Source: CAYLYM01 sp964387645 (GTDB lineage Bacteria > Calditrichota > Calditrichia > RBG-13-44-9). Taken from it: a DNA stretch of 11,731 bases. The stretch spans positions 1 to 11,731 of the forward strand of contig CAYLYM010000122.1 of the NCBI GenBank assembly GCA_964387645.1, in the 5' to 3' direction. Positions within the stretch are counted from its first letter, which is position 1; the number at the start of each line of letters is the position of its first letter. The notes below the pieces were generated by a model. It made no database searches and had not been told where the DNA came from. It saw only the letters and a list, made by a program, of their open reading frames with translations. A program made the position numbers and the translations under genes. Positions 1-7,391 of this stretch are shown in pieces.

Positions 1-4
1 TTAA

Positions 5-22
5 TTAGATATCAATATCTAA
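5..22. repeat. Short AT-rich inverted repeat
   Basis: Two perfect 8-base arms (TTAGATAT and ATATCTAA) flank a 2-base centre. The compact symmetry would suit an operator-like protein site, but the AT-rich background makes a chance match possible. The gene it would serve lies outside the window on the left, so no function is assigned. Confidence 0.3.
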
Positions 23-66
23 CTTATAAATACACAAGCAATAATCAAATTTTTAATGAAAATTAA

Positions 67-92
67 AATAGGTTGCAATTGAAAAGCCTATT
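67..92 (-). terminator. Possible terminator of the thioesterase gene
   Basis: Six-base arms (AATAGG and CCTATT) enclose a 14-base loop about 22 bases past the thioesterase stop. On the minus strand the hairpin is followed by a T-rich stretch (TTAATTTTCATT). The stem is short and AT-rich, so it would be weak. Position and following Ts are the main support. Confidence 0.3.
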
Positions 93-114
93 GAAATTCA
101 TCTTTCACTATTTT

Positions 115-543
115 TTAATTGGATTGAAAGATTTTTACGAAAACTTCTGGAATGGGAACCGTTTTATTTTGTTGGTAATCGTAAAAAGCAATACGTGTTT
201 TAGCCCGGGCAATTTCTTTACCATTATTGGCTTGGGTAATTCTGTAAATCAAATCACAGGCTATTTTGCCGAAATCATCAGCGGTAATCTCAATCTTTAA
301 CACATCGCCATAAAAAGCCTGGGATTTGTAAATGATCACCGCATCCACCATTATAATACCACATCCGCCAACATCTTTCTCACTGAAACCATATTTCTTC
401 AAAAATCGCACCCTGGCTTCCTGAATCAGGGAAAGAAGGGCATCGTTTCCTAAATGACCACCATAATTAATATCCGTTATTCGTACGGGAATTTCCGTTG
501 AGTAAACAAAGGTGTCAGGTAACTGAACGATTGCTCTGGGCAT
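115..543 (-). CDS. Acyl-CoA thioesterase, hotdog fold (4HBT-like)
   Basis: This 142-residue protein fits the single-domain size of the YbgC/4-hydroxybenzoyl-CoA thioesterase family. These cytoplasmic hotdog-fold enzymes hydrolyse acyl- or aroyl-CoA thioesters, usually as dimers or tetramers. The family's active-site stretch is visible at residues 21-34 (RITDINYGGHLGND), with Asp24 in the catalytic position and His30 and Asn33 following. The helix after it (residues 35-50, with QEARVRFL) matches the central hotdog helix. There is no signal peptide. The ATG at 541-543 is preceded by AAAGGAG four bases upstream, which supports this start. The gene stands alone and is transcribed divergently from the TonB block. 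The fold assignment is firm; the substrate cannot be told from sequence, and short- or medium-chain acyl-CoA housekeeping is only a guess. Confidence 0.85.
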   Translation of the reverse strand: MPRAIVQLPDTFVYSTEIPVRITDINYGGHLGNDALLSLIQEARVRFLKKYGFSEKDVGGCGIIMVDAVIIYKSQAFYGDVLKIEITADDFGKIACDLIYRITQANNGKEIARAKTRIAFYDYQQNKTVPIPEVFVKIFQSN

Positions 544-595
544 AGTGCTCCTTTATATTTTTGGTTCTTAATAAGACTGTGTATCTAATAATTTT

Positions 596-604
596 ATTAT
601 AACA
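596..604 (-). promoter_or_regulatory. Extended -10 promoter for the thioesterase gene
   Basis: The minus strand reads TGTTATAAT, a perfect TATAAT preceded by the TGn of extended -10 promoters. No good -35 box lies at the usual distance, which is tolerated in this promoter class. Transcription would start near 589, leaving a leader of about 46 bases with the Shine-Dalgarno near its end. The AT-rich context raises the chance of a false match. Confidence 0.45.
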
Positions 605-1255
605 AAAAGCTTCAAATACTAGACATAATTAAATTTATTTTTCAATCATAGCTTTTCAATGTCAAAAGTAAATTTAGGTCAAAAAGTTTTCGGTAAAGAA
701 ATGTACTTAACTTTAAAAGCATAAAAACAATGAAAAAATTGATAGATTTAAACATAGTTTTCTTTAGTAGTTGTAACAAAATAAAAAAGCCAAGGAAAAC
801 AATTAAACATTATATGAGAACCAATAACATTATACTCTGATCAAAATAATAAATAAATTAAATCAATAACAAACAAAGTATCAAAAGCAATTAAAAAATT
901 TCCATTATCCTTTATTTACATATTAAAAATAAAATGTCATTCAGCACAAAAATAATAATCTTAGATGAGCATTAATTAAATTACAAAAACTTGTAAAAAA
1001 TTTATTTTAATTTTAGTGAAAGTTTTTCTCTTTAACATTTTCCCTAATTTTTTCAAAACCTTCTAACCTTTTAGAATGAAAAGTTTCAATATTTTCTTCC
1101 ACATATTTTAGAACACCATTTTAAATACCCTTATTTGGCCTTTTTTCTGATGGCTTGATTTAAGTTTAAACCATAATTGAGAAGTTCTCTGAATGAAAAT
1201 TCTTTTCGGAGAAAAAATATTAACAGGATCATTTTTTAAGTTCATTTAAATTTCT
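605..1255. other. Long AT-rich gene-poor stretch
   Basis: No intact gene of normal length, tRNA-like cloverleaf, rRNA segment or CRISPR-like repeat array is visible here. Composition is much more AT-rich than the flanking genes and stop codons are frequent in all frames. The only protein-like signal is on the minus strand between about 1013 and 1245, listed separately. A 36-codon plus-strand frame (730-840) begins like a lipoprotein signal but has no ribosome binding site. The region is best read as a non-coding divergent intergenic stretch that may hold decayed sequence. Confidence 0.55.
1013..1245 (-). pseudogene. Possible decayed gene fragment, unknown family
   Basis: Three short minus-strand reading frames overlap or abut in this AT-rich gap. 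One (1131-1232) opens with ATG and contains the helix-like segment FSFRELLNYGLNLNQAIRKK. A second, in another frame (1013-1120), encodes 35 residues of strongly charged, amphipathic character (for example YVEENIETFHSKRLEGFEKI) and ends at TAA. The third (1108-1245) is a 45-codon ATG frame across the same stretch. The purine-rich coding-like strand and the protein-like composition suggest one former gene broken by frameshifts. No family is recognised, and these frames could be chance in low-complexity DNA. Confidence 0.2.
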
Positions 1256-1284
1256 TTGCCAATGTTAAGCTTTTCTCTTATATT
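1256..1284 (+). promoter_or_regulatory. Sigma70-like promoter of the TPR-barrel-TonB block
   Basis: TTGCCA (1256-1261) and TATATT (1279-1284) are separated by exactly 17 bases, and each matches its consensus at five of six positions. Transcription would start near 1291, giving a leader of only about 22 bases before the ATG of the TPR gene. Spacing, match and location agree, so this is the best-supported promoter in the window. Confidence 0.6.
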
Positions 1285-1313
1285 AGTTACTAAAATCGAA
1301 ATGGGGTTAAGCA

Positions 1314-4300
1314 ATGCCCAAAAGTATTATTAAAATCATTTTTCTTTTCATTTTTTTTCTCACTGTCCAGATATTATATGCTCAAATATCAAAATTAGAG
1401 AAACAAGATTTCTTAACGGCTCGCGGCCTATTCGACGATGGTATGTACGAATTAGCCCTTTCGCAATTAAAATCTTTTTCTGAGAAATATCCTCATAGTA
1501 ATTTATTGGAAGAAACGAACTTTTTAGAGGCAGAATGTTATTTTTACCTGGGCCGCTATCCGGAGGCCATCCAGAAATATAAAAGTCAGTTGGAGGAATT
1601 CCCTTTAGGGAACCTTTCGGATGAAGCTTTATTTAGGTTAGGACTAGCCAGTTATAAAAACCAACAATATAGTGCTGCTATTGAGTATATAAGTCGATTT
1701 GTCAAAAAATATCCTGATCATGAATTGGCAGCCGAAGGATATTATTGGATTGGTGAAAGTAATTACAAACTCCAGCGGTTAGATGAAGCAGAATCAGCTT
1801 ATTTACAATGCATCGAAAAGTATCCTACCACTAACATTCGTGCATACGCTTATTATAGCCTGGGATGGATCTATCAAGATATTAAAAAGCCCAAAAAAGC
1901 CCTGGAGGTTTATAAGACTCTGGTTAAAGAATTCCCCGATCATGACCTCAGCTTAGAAGCCTATTTTATTCAGGGAAAAATTTATTATGAATTAGGTGAA
2001 TATGATCGAGCAACGGAAATTATTTTGGAAGGATTGAGAAAAGATGTTAACGAAAAGTTTACTCCGCAGGGTTTACTTTTAATTGGCGAAGCACAATTTG
2101 CTAAAGGCGAGATAGGTAAAGCAAGGGAAATGTATAAGCGTGTAATCCGGGATTTTCCTTCCCATCCCATTTACTGGAAAACCCAATTTGCTCTGGGTTG
2201 GAGTTATCTAACTGAAAATAATTACTCAGAAGCCAGCAAAATTTTCAAACTTATTGCCAACAGTCAGCCCAATGCTCCCATAGGGATAAAAGCCCTGTTT
2301 TATCAAGCTTTATCAGAAAAATATTTAAAGAATTACATTACTGCTGAACAGTTGTTTAATCAACTGGTTATTTCCTATCCTCAAAGCGAATATGCCGATG
2401 ACGGATTATATGAGCTGGCAGGGATGGAATTTGATCGTGAAAATTATCAGGAAGCATTGCGATATTTAAAAAAATTAACTGATATATATCCGGAAAGTGA
2501 GCTCCTGGTTTCTGCCCAAAAAATGCAAGCGGATTGTCTGATTGGATTGAAAGACTATCAAGCAGCCTTGGATATTTTGAATCAGATAAAATATGGACCT
2601 GAAGACCTATGGCAGGAAATTATTTTTAAACGTGGCTGGTGCGCTTTTCAGTTAAACAAATTTGCTCAGGCTGCCAGTGATTTTCGCACATATATTGAAA
2701 AGTTTCCCAATGGAGATCTCGCCCCTGATGTTCAATATTGGTTGGCCGAAGCCCTTTTTAATCAAAACAATTACACAGAGGCTTTGGAGAACTACCGAAC
2801 CTATCTCAAGCGTTTCTCCAATCACCAATATGTCACGGATGCGCAATATGGATTAGCCTGGAGTTTATATCAACTTAATCGCTTTGACGAAGCCATTGAT
2901 GCCTTTAAAAAACTTCAAAAAAAAACAAAAAATCGGCGCTATTTATCAGACGCTCTTTTGCGTACTGCTGACGCCTACTTTGCTCAAAAAGAATACCGTA
3001 ATGCTTTAAAGAATTATCAGGAATATCTTAAAAGCTTTCCTGGTGATGAGGAGAGGGATTGGGCGCTTTTCCAGATCGGCATGTGCCATTTCAAACAAGG
3101 AGATTATCCAGCTGCACGCCGAGCTTTCCAGAATTTGCTTCGCCAATCATCTTCAGGTGAGTATAGTGAAAACGCCAAATACTTGATTGCTCGCAGTTAC
3201 TTCATGCAAAATAACTTTGACCAAGCTATCCGCGTATACAAAGAATTTTTGAGGCAGTATCCTCAAAGCGAACTTCAACCTCGGGTTCATTACGAAATTG
3301 GAGATTCATATTACAATAAGCATGATTTCCAGCAGGCCATGAATTGGTATGAGCAAGTGATTTCCAGATTTCCTGATAGTCCATTAACCGGTGAAGCAAT
3401 CAGCGGATTGCAATGGTCGGCTATGCAGCTTGGTCAGGTGGAAAAGGCTTTTCGAGTAGCCGATCGATATATCGAAAAGAATCCTAAAAGCCAGCTCAGC
3501 CAGGAGTTATTGCTGCGCCGAGGCGACTTTTATTTTGGCCAGAATCAATACGAGCAGGCCATCAAGGCTTATCAGAATTTTTTAAAGAAATATCCAGGAT
3601 CTCTAATGGCTCCAAAAGCCCAGTACTGGATTGGATTAAGTTATTTGAACCTGAAGCAAACCGGAGAAGCCAAAGCAGCCTTTAACAGGGTAATACAGCA
3701 TTATCCAGATAGCGACGTGGTGCCCGATGCTTTGTTCCAGTTAGGTATCATTGCTCGTCAGAAGAATGACCTGAAAAATTCACTTCTATATTTTGATGAA
3801 ATTTTAAAAGGCAGATTCGCTCGAGGTCAGGATGATTCCTTCGTTAGCGAAGTGTACTATCAAAGAGGCCTCACCCTGCTAAAGAAAGGAGAACGTTTAG
3901 CGGCACAAGCTGCATTCAAAAAATCCATTGAAGTTCAAAGCAGTTCTTTCAGCTCCTATCAAGCGCGAATTCAGTTAGCGCGTATCTTAGCCAGCGAGAA
4001 TAAAATCGAAGAAGCTCAGAAACTACTCAACCTGGTAATTCAAGATCGCAACGATGAATTGGCTGCCCAAGCCCAGAAAGTCCTGGGAGATGCATATTTT
4101 AATGCTGGACAGTATCAAAAAGCATTAACCAATTATCTCAGAGTAAAATACGTTTACCAGGCCTATCCTTCCTGGGTGGCCAGGGCATTATTCGCAGCAG
4201 GAATGTGTTACGAAAAATTAAAACAGACTGAGCAGGCACGGAAAGTTTATAAAGAACTGGTGGAAAAATTTCCAACCGAAAGAATAACAAACAAAGCTAA

Positions 4301-4322
4301 AGAACGGTTGGCAGGATTATGA
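1314..4322 (+). CDS. Secreted giant TPR protein, putative TonB-system component
   Basis: This 1002-residue protein starts with a lysine pair, a hydrophobic core (residues 8-21) and a likely signal peptidase I site after LYA (23/24). There is no lipobox cysteine, so it should be soluble in the periplasm or peripherally bound. The rest is almost entirely tandem tetratricopeptide repeats. I count about 26 units of 34-40 residues, each ending in a variant of KYP-x-S and starting the next helix with A-x-Y-x-L/I-G. Spacing resembles the BamD/YbgF-type periplasmic TPRs. TPR arrays bind partner proteins, and large proteins of this kind beside exbB/exbD/tonB have been annotated in FCB bacteria as putative TonB-system components. 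No enzymatic domain is seen. The ATG at 1314 has only a weak GGGG upstream. Its stop overlaps the barrel gene start by four bases (ATGA), indicating translational coupling. The exact partner is unknown; scaffold between TonB and the barrel is my inference. Confidence 0.85.
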   Translation: MPKSIIKIIFLFIFFLTVQILYAQISKLEKQDFLTARGLFDDGMYELALSQLKSFSEKYPHSNLLEETNFLEAECYFYLGRYPEAIQKYKSQLEEFPLGNLSDEALFRLGLASYKNQQYSAAIEYISRFVKKYPDHELAAEGYYWIGESNYKLQRLDEAESAYLQCIEKYPTTNIRAYAYYSLGWIYQDIKKPKKALEVYKTLVKEFPDHDLSLEAYFIQGKIYYELGEYDRATEIILEGLRKDVNEKFTPQGLLLIGEAQFAKGEIGKAREMYKRVIRDFPSHPIYWKTQFALGWSYLTENNYSEASKIFKLIANSQPNAPIGIKALFYQALSEKYLKNYITAEQLFNQLVISYPQSEYADDGLYELAGMEFDRENYQEALRYLKKLTDIYPESELLVSAQKMQADCLIGLKDYQAALDILNQIKYGPEDLWQEIIFKRGWCAFQLNKFAQAASDFRTYIEKFPNGDLAPDVQYWLAEALFNQNNYTEALENYRTYLKRFSNHQYVTDAQYGLAWSLYQLNRFDEAIDAFKKLQKKTKNRRYLSDALLRTADAYFAQKEYRNALKNYQEYLKSFPGDEERDWALFQIGMCHFKQGDYPAARRAFQNLLRQSSSGEYSENAKYLIARSYFMQNNFDQAIRVYKEFLRQYPQSELQPRVHYEIGDSYYNKHDFQQAMNWYEQVISRFPDSPLTGEAISGLQWSAMQLGQVEKAFRVADRYIEKNPKSQLSQELLLRRGDFYFGQNQYEQAIKAYQNFLKKYPGSLMAPKAQYWIGLSYLNLKQTGEAKAAFNRVIQHYPDSDVVPDALFQLGIIARQKNDLKNSLLYFDEILKGRFARGQDDSFVSEVYYQRGLTLLKKGERLAAQAAFKKSIEVQSSSFSSYQARIQLARILASENKIEEAQKLLNLVIQDRNDELAAQAQKVLGDAYFNAGQYQKALTNYLRVKYVYQAYPSWVARALFAAGMCYEKLKQTEQARKVYKELVEKFPTERITNKAKERLAGL

Positions 4323-6076
4323 AGAAAGTTATTGCTTTAGCTATAATTTTAATTACTATTTTTTATATCCGGGGTGTGTTTCCGGCTCAGGATACTACCG
4401 CTACAAAAAATGCAACCGAAGTCCAAAAAAAATCCAAAGAAAAAATTCTTCCACAACTTCAGTTACAAGAATACACCATTGTTGGATTAGCCAGAATAAC
4501 TCTTCCACAAAAAACCCGGGGTCAAATCTTTAAAAAAGTTAGTATTAATTGGGTGAATAATCAGGCTGTTTTAGAAAAACCAACATCCAAAATTGATTTT
4601 CAGTTCTCAAACATAAAGCCATCCCTTCTTCGTCTTTACCAATTTCCCTGGTTAAATTCACGAATTTATTATGGTTCATTCAATACTCTGGGACTTGAAT
4701 TGAATTCTCAATTTAAGGTGAACAGTTTTTTGCCTTATTTTACCGCCCAAGTTGCACAAAGCGATGGACATACCGAAAATGCCCAGTGGTCGGTGGCTCA
4801 ATTAAGGACTGGATTCCATCAAAAAATAGGTAAAGGACATATCTTTCATTCCGGTATCGTCTATGAGTGGAACAAAAAGGGCATCTGGCGCGATTATAAA
4901 CAACTCCACAGAGATTGGGAGGTTCAGACAGGCTTATGGGATTTTTTTACCAGAATAGAGCAGCGCTGGACGGAGAGGTTTAAGACTCAAATACAAGGAC
5001 GCTACTTTTTAGACGATCATGAAAATGCGTTTATCTACAAAGATCGTGGATTTAGCGTTTCAGCGGGCGGCAGGTTGGACGTTAAAAATACAGTCGTCGA
5101 AGTTAAGACTGAATTTCAGAATTCTGCCATAAAAGTTAGTAATGGAAATCTCACCCAGGATTCAACCATACTCTTTGATCAAGAAAGATTCAAACTCAAA
5201 TTATTCAACGGTCAATTCACCTTACAACAACGCTTTGGACCATTTAAGGCATTGGCAGGAGTTCTCTATCAAACAGGTAAGGAGGAATTGGTCCTGGAAG
5301 GAATCCAGAATAACCCAAAATTTATCCGGCCTGTTGCTTCTTTCTCAATCGGTTCGGAGGGATTGGGAGCCATTCGTGTTGCCTATCGTCCAGCTATTGA
5401 ATTAACCCGTTTCCGCTCTTTGGTACGAACGCTTCCTTTCATTGATGTGAGGAATTTGCAGCTTATAAACTATACTTCTCGATTTGAATCCGAAGTAAAA
5501 TGGCAAATCGCCAGCATTTTTCGGTTAAATATCCAAGGAACCATTGTTACTGCAGAAAATTATCCATCTCCTATTTTACCTGGGGATCTTTTTAGAATTG
5601 CCGGGCAAGAAGCAGTGTACCCTGGCTGGAAATATGACGTGTTAGAAAAAGTTCAAATCAGCGAATTAAAAGGGAACATCAATTGGCAGTTCGTCCCGAA
5701 AATGCAATTGGATCTATGGGTAAATTTACGCAGAAGTGAAATTCAAAAGGCAAAAAACTTACCGGTAAAAGCCATTGGTAATTCCCTTCCTTATTTTCCT
5801 GATTTTTCTGCGGAAGGATCTCTGACATGGGAATTGGGAAAAGTCAGCAAGATTCAGTTTTTTGTGAAATACCTGGGTAAACGCTATGATGATCCACTCA
5901 ACCAGATTGCATTAAAAAGTGTGTTTCTTGCCAATAGCAGGATGGAGTTGGCACTAAGTAAATATATTCGAATCTTTGTTGAAGGCGAGAATTTATTCAA
6001 CGCCGATTACCAGGAATGGTCAGGATTTACAGAACCTGGTATCAGGGGATATTTTGGATTAAGAATCGTCATTTAA
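4319..6076 (+). CDS. Outer-membrane TonB-receptor-like beta-barrel, apparently plugless
   Basis: The 585-residue product has a signal peptide (KK, hydrophobic residues 4-17, likely cleavage after FPA at 23/24), then a short polar stretch. Residues 51-56 (EYTIVG) resemble a TonB-box or conserved N-terminal segment. From about residue 95 onward, alternating aromatic and polar residues indicate amphipathic strands of an outer-membrane barrel. The end (residues 553-583, with ENLFNADY then PGIRGYFGLRI) closely resembles the last strands of TonB-dependent receptors, although it ends in Ile instead of the usual aromatic residue. Only about 70 mature residues precede the barrel, too few for a standard plug of roughly 130-150 residues, and no typical plug motif is seen. 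It overlaps the TPR gene by four bases and precedes exbB by 195 bases. Alternative: a porin-like channel or structural barrel that merely shares the receptor C-terminus. Confidence 0.75.
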   Translation: MKKVIALAIILITIFYIRGVFPAQDTTATKNATEVQKKSKEKILPQLQLQEYTIVGLARITLPQKTRGQIFKKVSINWVNNQAVLEKPTSKIDFQFSNIKPSLLRLYQFPWLNSRIYYGSFNTLGLELNSQFKVNSFLPYFTAQVAQSDGHTENAQWSVAQLRTGFHQKIGKGHIFHSGIVYEWNKKGIWRDYKQLHRDWEVQTGLWDFFTRIEQRWTERFKTQIQGRYFLDDHENAFIYKDRGFSVSAGGRLDVKNTVVEVKTEFQNSAIKVSNGNLTQDSTILFDQERFKLKLFNGQFTLQQRFGPFKALAGVLYQTGKEELVLEGIQNNPKFIRPVASFSIGSEGLGAIRVAYRPAIELTRFRSLVRTLPFIDVRNLQLINYTSRFESEVKWQIASIFRLNIQGTIVTAENYPSPILPGDLFRIAGQEAVYPGWKYDVLEKVQISELKGNINWQFVPKMQLDLWVNLRRSEIQKAKNLPVKAIGNSLPYFPDFSAEGSLTWELGKVSKIQFFVKYLGKRYDDPLNQIALKSVFLANSRMELALSKYIRIFVEGENLFNADYQEWSGFTEPGIRGYFGLRIVI

Positions 6077-6260
6077 TTTCGTTGGATCAATAAAAGACAT
6101 GTTTAAAGAAAGATTAAATTCAAGATATTTCAATAAAGGATGAGAAAACTATAAATGTATTTTTTTAATTGTATTGAAAATTATCTTTCAGCAATAGGGT
6201 ATTATATTGTTAATAATGAAAAAAATAAAAATTTGGCAGCTTAAACATATCGGTTTTTGA

Positions 6261-6266
6261 AGGAGG
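6261..6266 (+). promoter_or_regulatory. Ribosome binding site that fixes the exbB start
   Basis: AGGAGG, within AAGGAGGA, lies five bases before the ATG at 6272. The same frame is open from a TTG at 6257, but that start would place the binding site inside the coding sequence. The ATG at 6272 is therefore chosen. Confidence 0.8.
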
Positions 6267-6271
6267 ATTTT

Positions 6272-6913
6272 ATGAATCTTATTTCTGTGCTTGCCAAGGG
6301 TGGGTGGTTAATGATCCCCATCGCAGCATTTTCACTCATCGCATTGGGTATTTTTATCGAACGCATCTTGGTATTGCGTAAAGCCAGGATTAATTTAAAT
6401 GCTTTTTTGATGAAAATTCGTCAGGCTATCGGTAAAAAGGATTATCAAAGCGCATTAATACTTTGTGCTAAAACGCCGGGACCGATTCCCAAAGTTCTAG
6501 AAAAAGGGATTCGCTTACACGGTCAGAGTCGGGAAGAAATTAAAGATGCCATCGAAGGTGCTGGACGAAGCGAAATTTACCAATTGGAAAAAGGACTGGG
6601 AGCAATGGCGACGATTGCCGGTGTCGCTCCGCTTACTGGATTCCTGGGAACGGTAACGGGAATGATTCAAGCATTTATGCGTATTCAGGAATTGGGTGGA
6701 AATGTAAATGCCACTGTCCTGGCAGGAGGAATCTGGGAAGCATTGATCACCACTGCCGCGGGTCTTTTGGTGGGCATCCTGGCACTGTTAGGTTACAATT
6801 ATCTGGTTGCCAAAGTGCAACGTTTTGTGTTTGAATTGGAGGTCAGCTCAACTAACCTGTTAGAAGCTTTGAGCGAGTCTACTCCAGCGGAGGTGAAAAA
6901 ACATGAAATTTGA
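6272..6913 (+). CDS. exbB: ExbB/TolQ/MotA family proton-channel protein
   Basis: At 213 residues this is a normal-length ExbB/TolQ. These inner-membrane proteins assemble as pentamers around ExbD/TolR and convert proton flow into motion that energises TonB. Three membrane segments are visible: residues about 12-34, about 110-135 and about 152-178. A cytoplasmic domain lies between the first two (about 36-108). The family signature around the second segment (PLTGFLGTVTGMI, 120-132) and the third-segment core WEALITTAAGL (155-165) are intact. A GG-W-x-x-x-P motif sits before the first segment. It overlaps exbD by 11 bases, a sign of coupled translation. The 195 bases upstream contain no convincing promoter or terminator, so cotranscription with the TPR and barrel genes is likely but unproven. 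TolQ is the alternative name; the TonB neighbour and the absence of tolB/pal favour ExbB. Confidence 0.93.
   Translation: MNLISVLAKGGWLMIPIAAFSLIALGIFIERILVLRKARINLNAFLMKIRQAIGKKDYQSALILCAKTPGPIPKVLEKGIRLHGQSREEIKDAIEGAGRSEIYQLEKGLGAMATIAGVAPLTGFLGTVTGMIQAFMRIQELGGNVNATVLAGGIWEALITTAAGLLVGILALLGYNYLVAKVQRFVFELEVSSTNLLEALSESTPAEVKKHEI
6889..6895 (+). promoter_or_regulatory. Ribosome binding site of exbD inside exbB
   Basis: GGAGGTG lies seven bases before the exbD ATG and within the last codons of exbB. This arrangement supports coupled translation of the two motor subunits. Confidence 0.7.
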
Positions 6914-7310
6914 AACCGAAAATAAATTTCTTAACACTTTCAGTTTTTCTTCGTTAACGGATATCGTTCTGCTTCTTCTCATTTTCTTTTTATTATCATC
7001 TTCGTTCATCATACAGCCAGGAATTAAAATACAATTACCCAGAACACAAACGGCTGCGGTGCATAGTGAGAAAAGTATTTACGTGACCGTCACACGAGCC
7101 GGATCGATATATCTTAACGATAATCAGATATCATTGGGAAAGTTAGGTGCAGAATTGCGGCGATTTCTGGTCAGTGGCGAGAAACAGGTGGTTGTCATCC
7201 GGGCCGATAAGGAGGTCAAACTGGATCTTGCCGTTCAGGTGATGGACATCTGCAAAGCTGCCGGCGCCGAACGTTTTCTCATTGCAACACGGCCAATTCG
7301 AGAAAGGTAG
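6903..7310 (+). CDS. exbD: ExbD/TolR family motor protein
   Basis: The 135-residue product has the ExbD layout. There is a short cytoplasmic N-terminus, one membrane helix (about residues 18-37) and a periplasmic domain (about 55-130). Asp20, at the start of the helix in the motif SSLTD, is the conserved membrane-embedded acid that carries protons in this family. After the helix comes the usual segment PGIKIQLPRT (39-48). The C-terminal domain has the typical pattern of a short strand with 'VTRAGSIYLN', then VVIRADKEV and a helix ending near AGAERFLIATRP. ExbD sits inside the ExbB ring and contacts TonB in the periplasm. Only one exbD copy is present here. The gene ends 81 bases before tonB; that gap holds a small hairpin (7346-7359) of unknown meaning. 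TolR is the alternative name. Confidence 0.92.
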   Translation: MKFETENKFLNTFSFSSLTDIVLLLLIFFLLSSSFIIQPGIKIQLPRTQTAAVHSEKSIYVTVTRAGSIYLNDNQISLGKLGAELRRFLVSGEKQVVVIRADKEVKLDLAVQVMDICKAAGAERFLIATRPIRER

Positions 7311-7391
7311 ATGCTATTTCCAAAATCAGTTTCATGGAGCTTTTCCCGGCTTTAGCTGGTATAAAAGTAAATTAAAGACTTTTAGATTGAG

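Noticed and set aside
73..300. Plus-strand 75-codon frame
   Set aside because: It lies antisense to the thioesterase, which has intact family motifs and its own ribosome site; no protein-like domain is seen in the antisense frame.
730..840. 36-codon plus-strand frame starting like a lipoprotein signal (FFSSC)
   Set aside because: No ribosome binding site, a polar break in the hydrophobic core, a very short product and an AT-rich setting make chance more likely.
6073..6090. Stretch resembling the AATTCGTGGAT repeat of the 9441-9520 region
   Set aside because: The match needs inserted bases and overlaps a stop codon, so it is not a convincing second copy.
6174..6208. Candidate promoter before exbB (TTGAAA with TATATT)
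   Set aside because: The spacing is 23 bases, too long; other pairs in the gap match the consensus poorly.
6257..6271. Earlier TTG start for exbB
   Set aside because: It would put the AAGGAGGA ribosome site inside the gene; the ATG at 6272 has ideal spacing.
7346..7359. Small hairpin between exbD and tonB
   Set aside because: A five-base stem with a G-T pair and no T-run is too weak to be called a terminator or regulatory structure.
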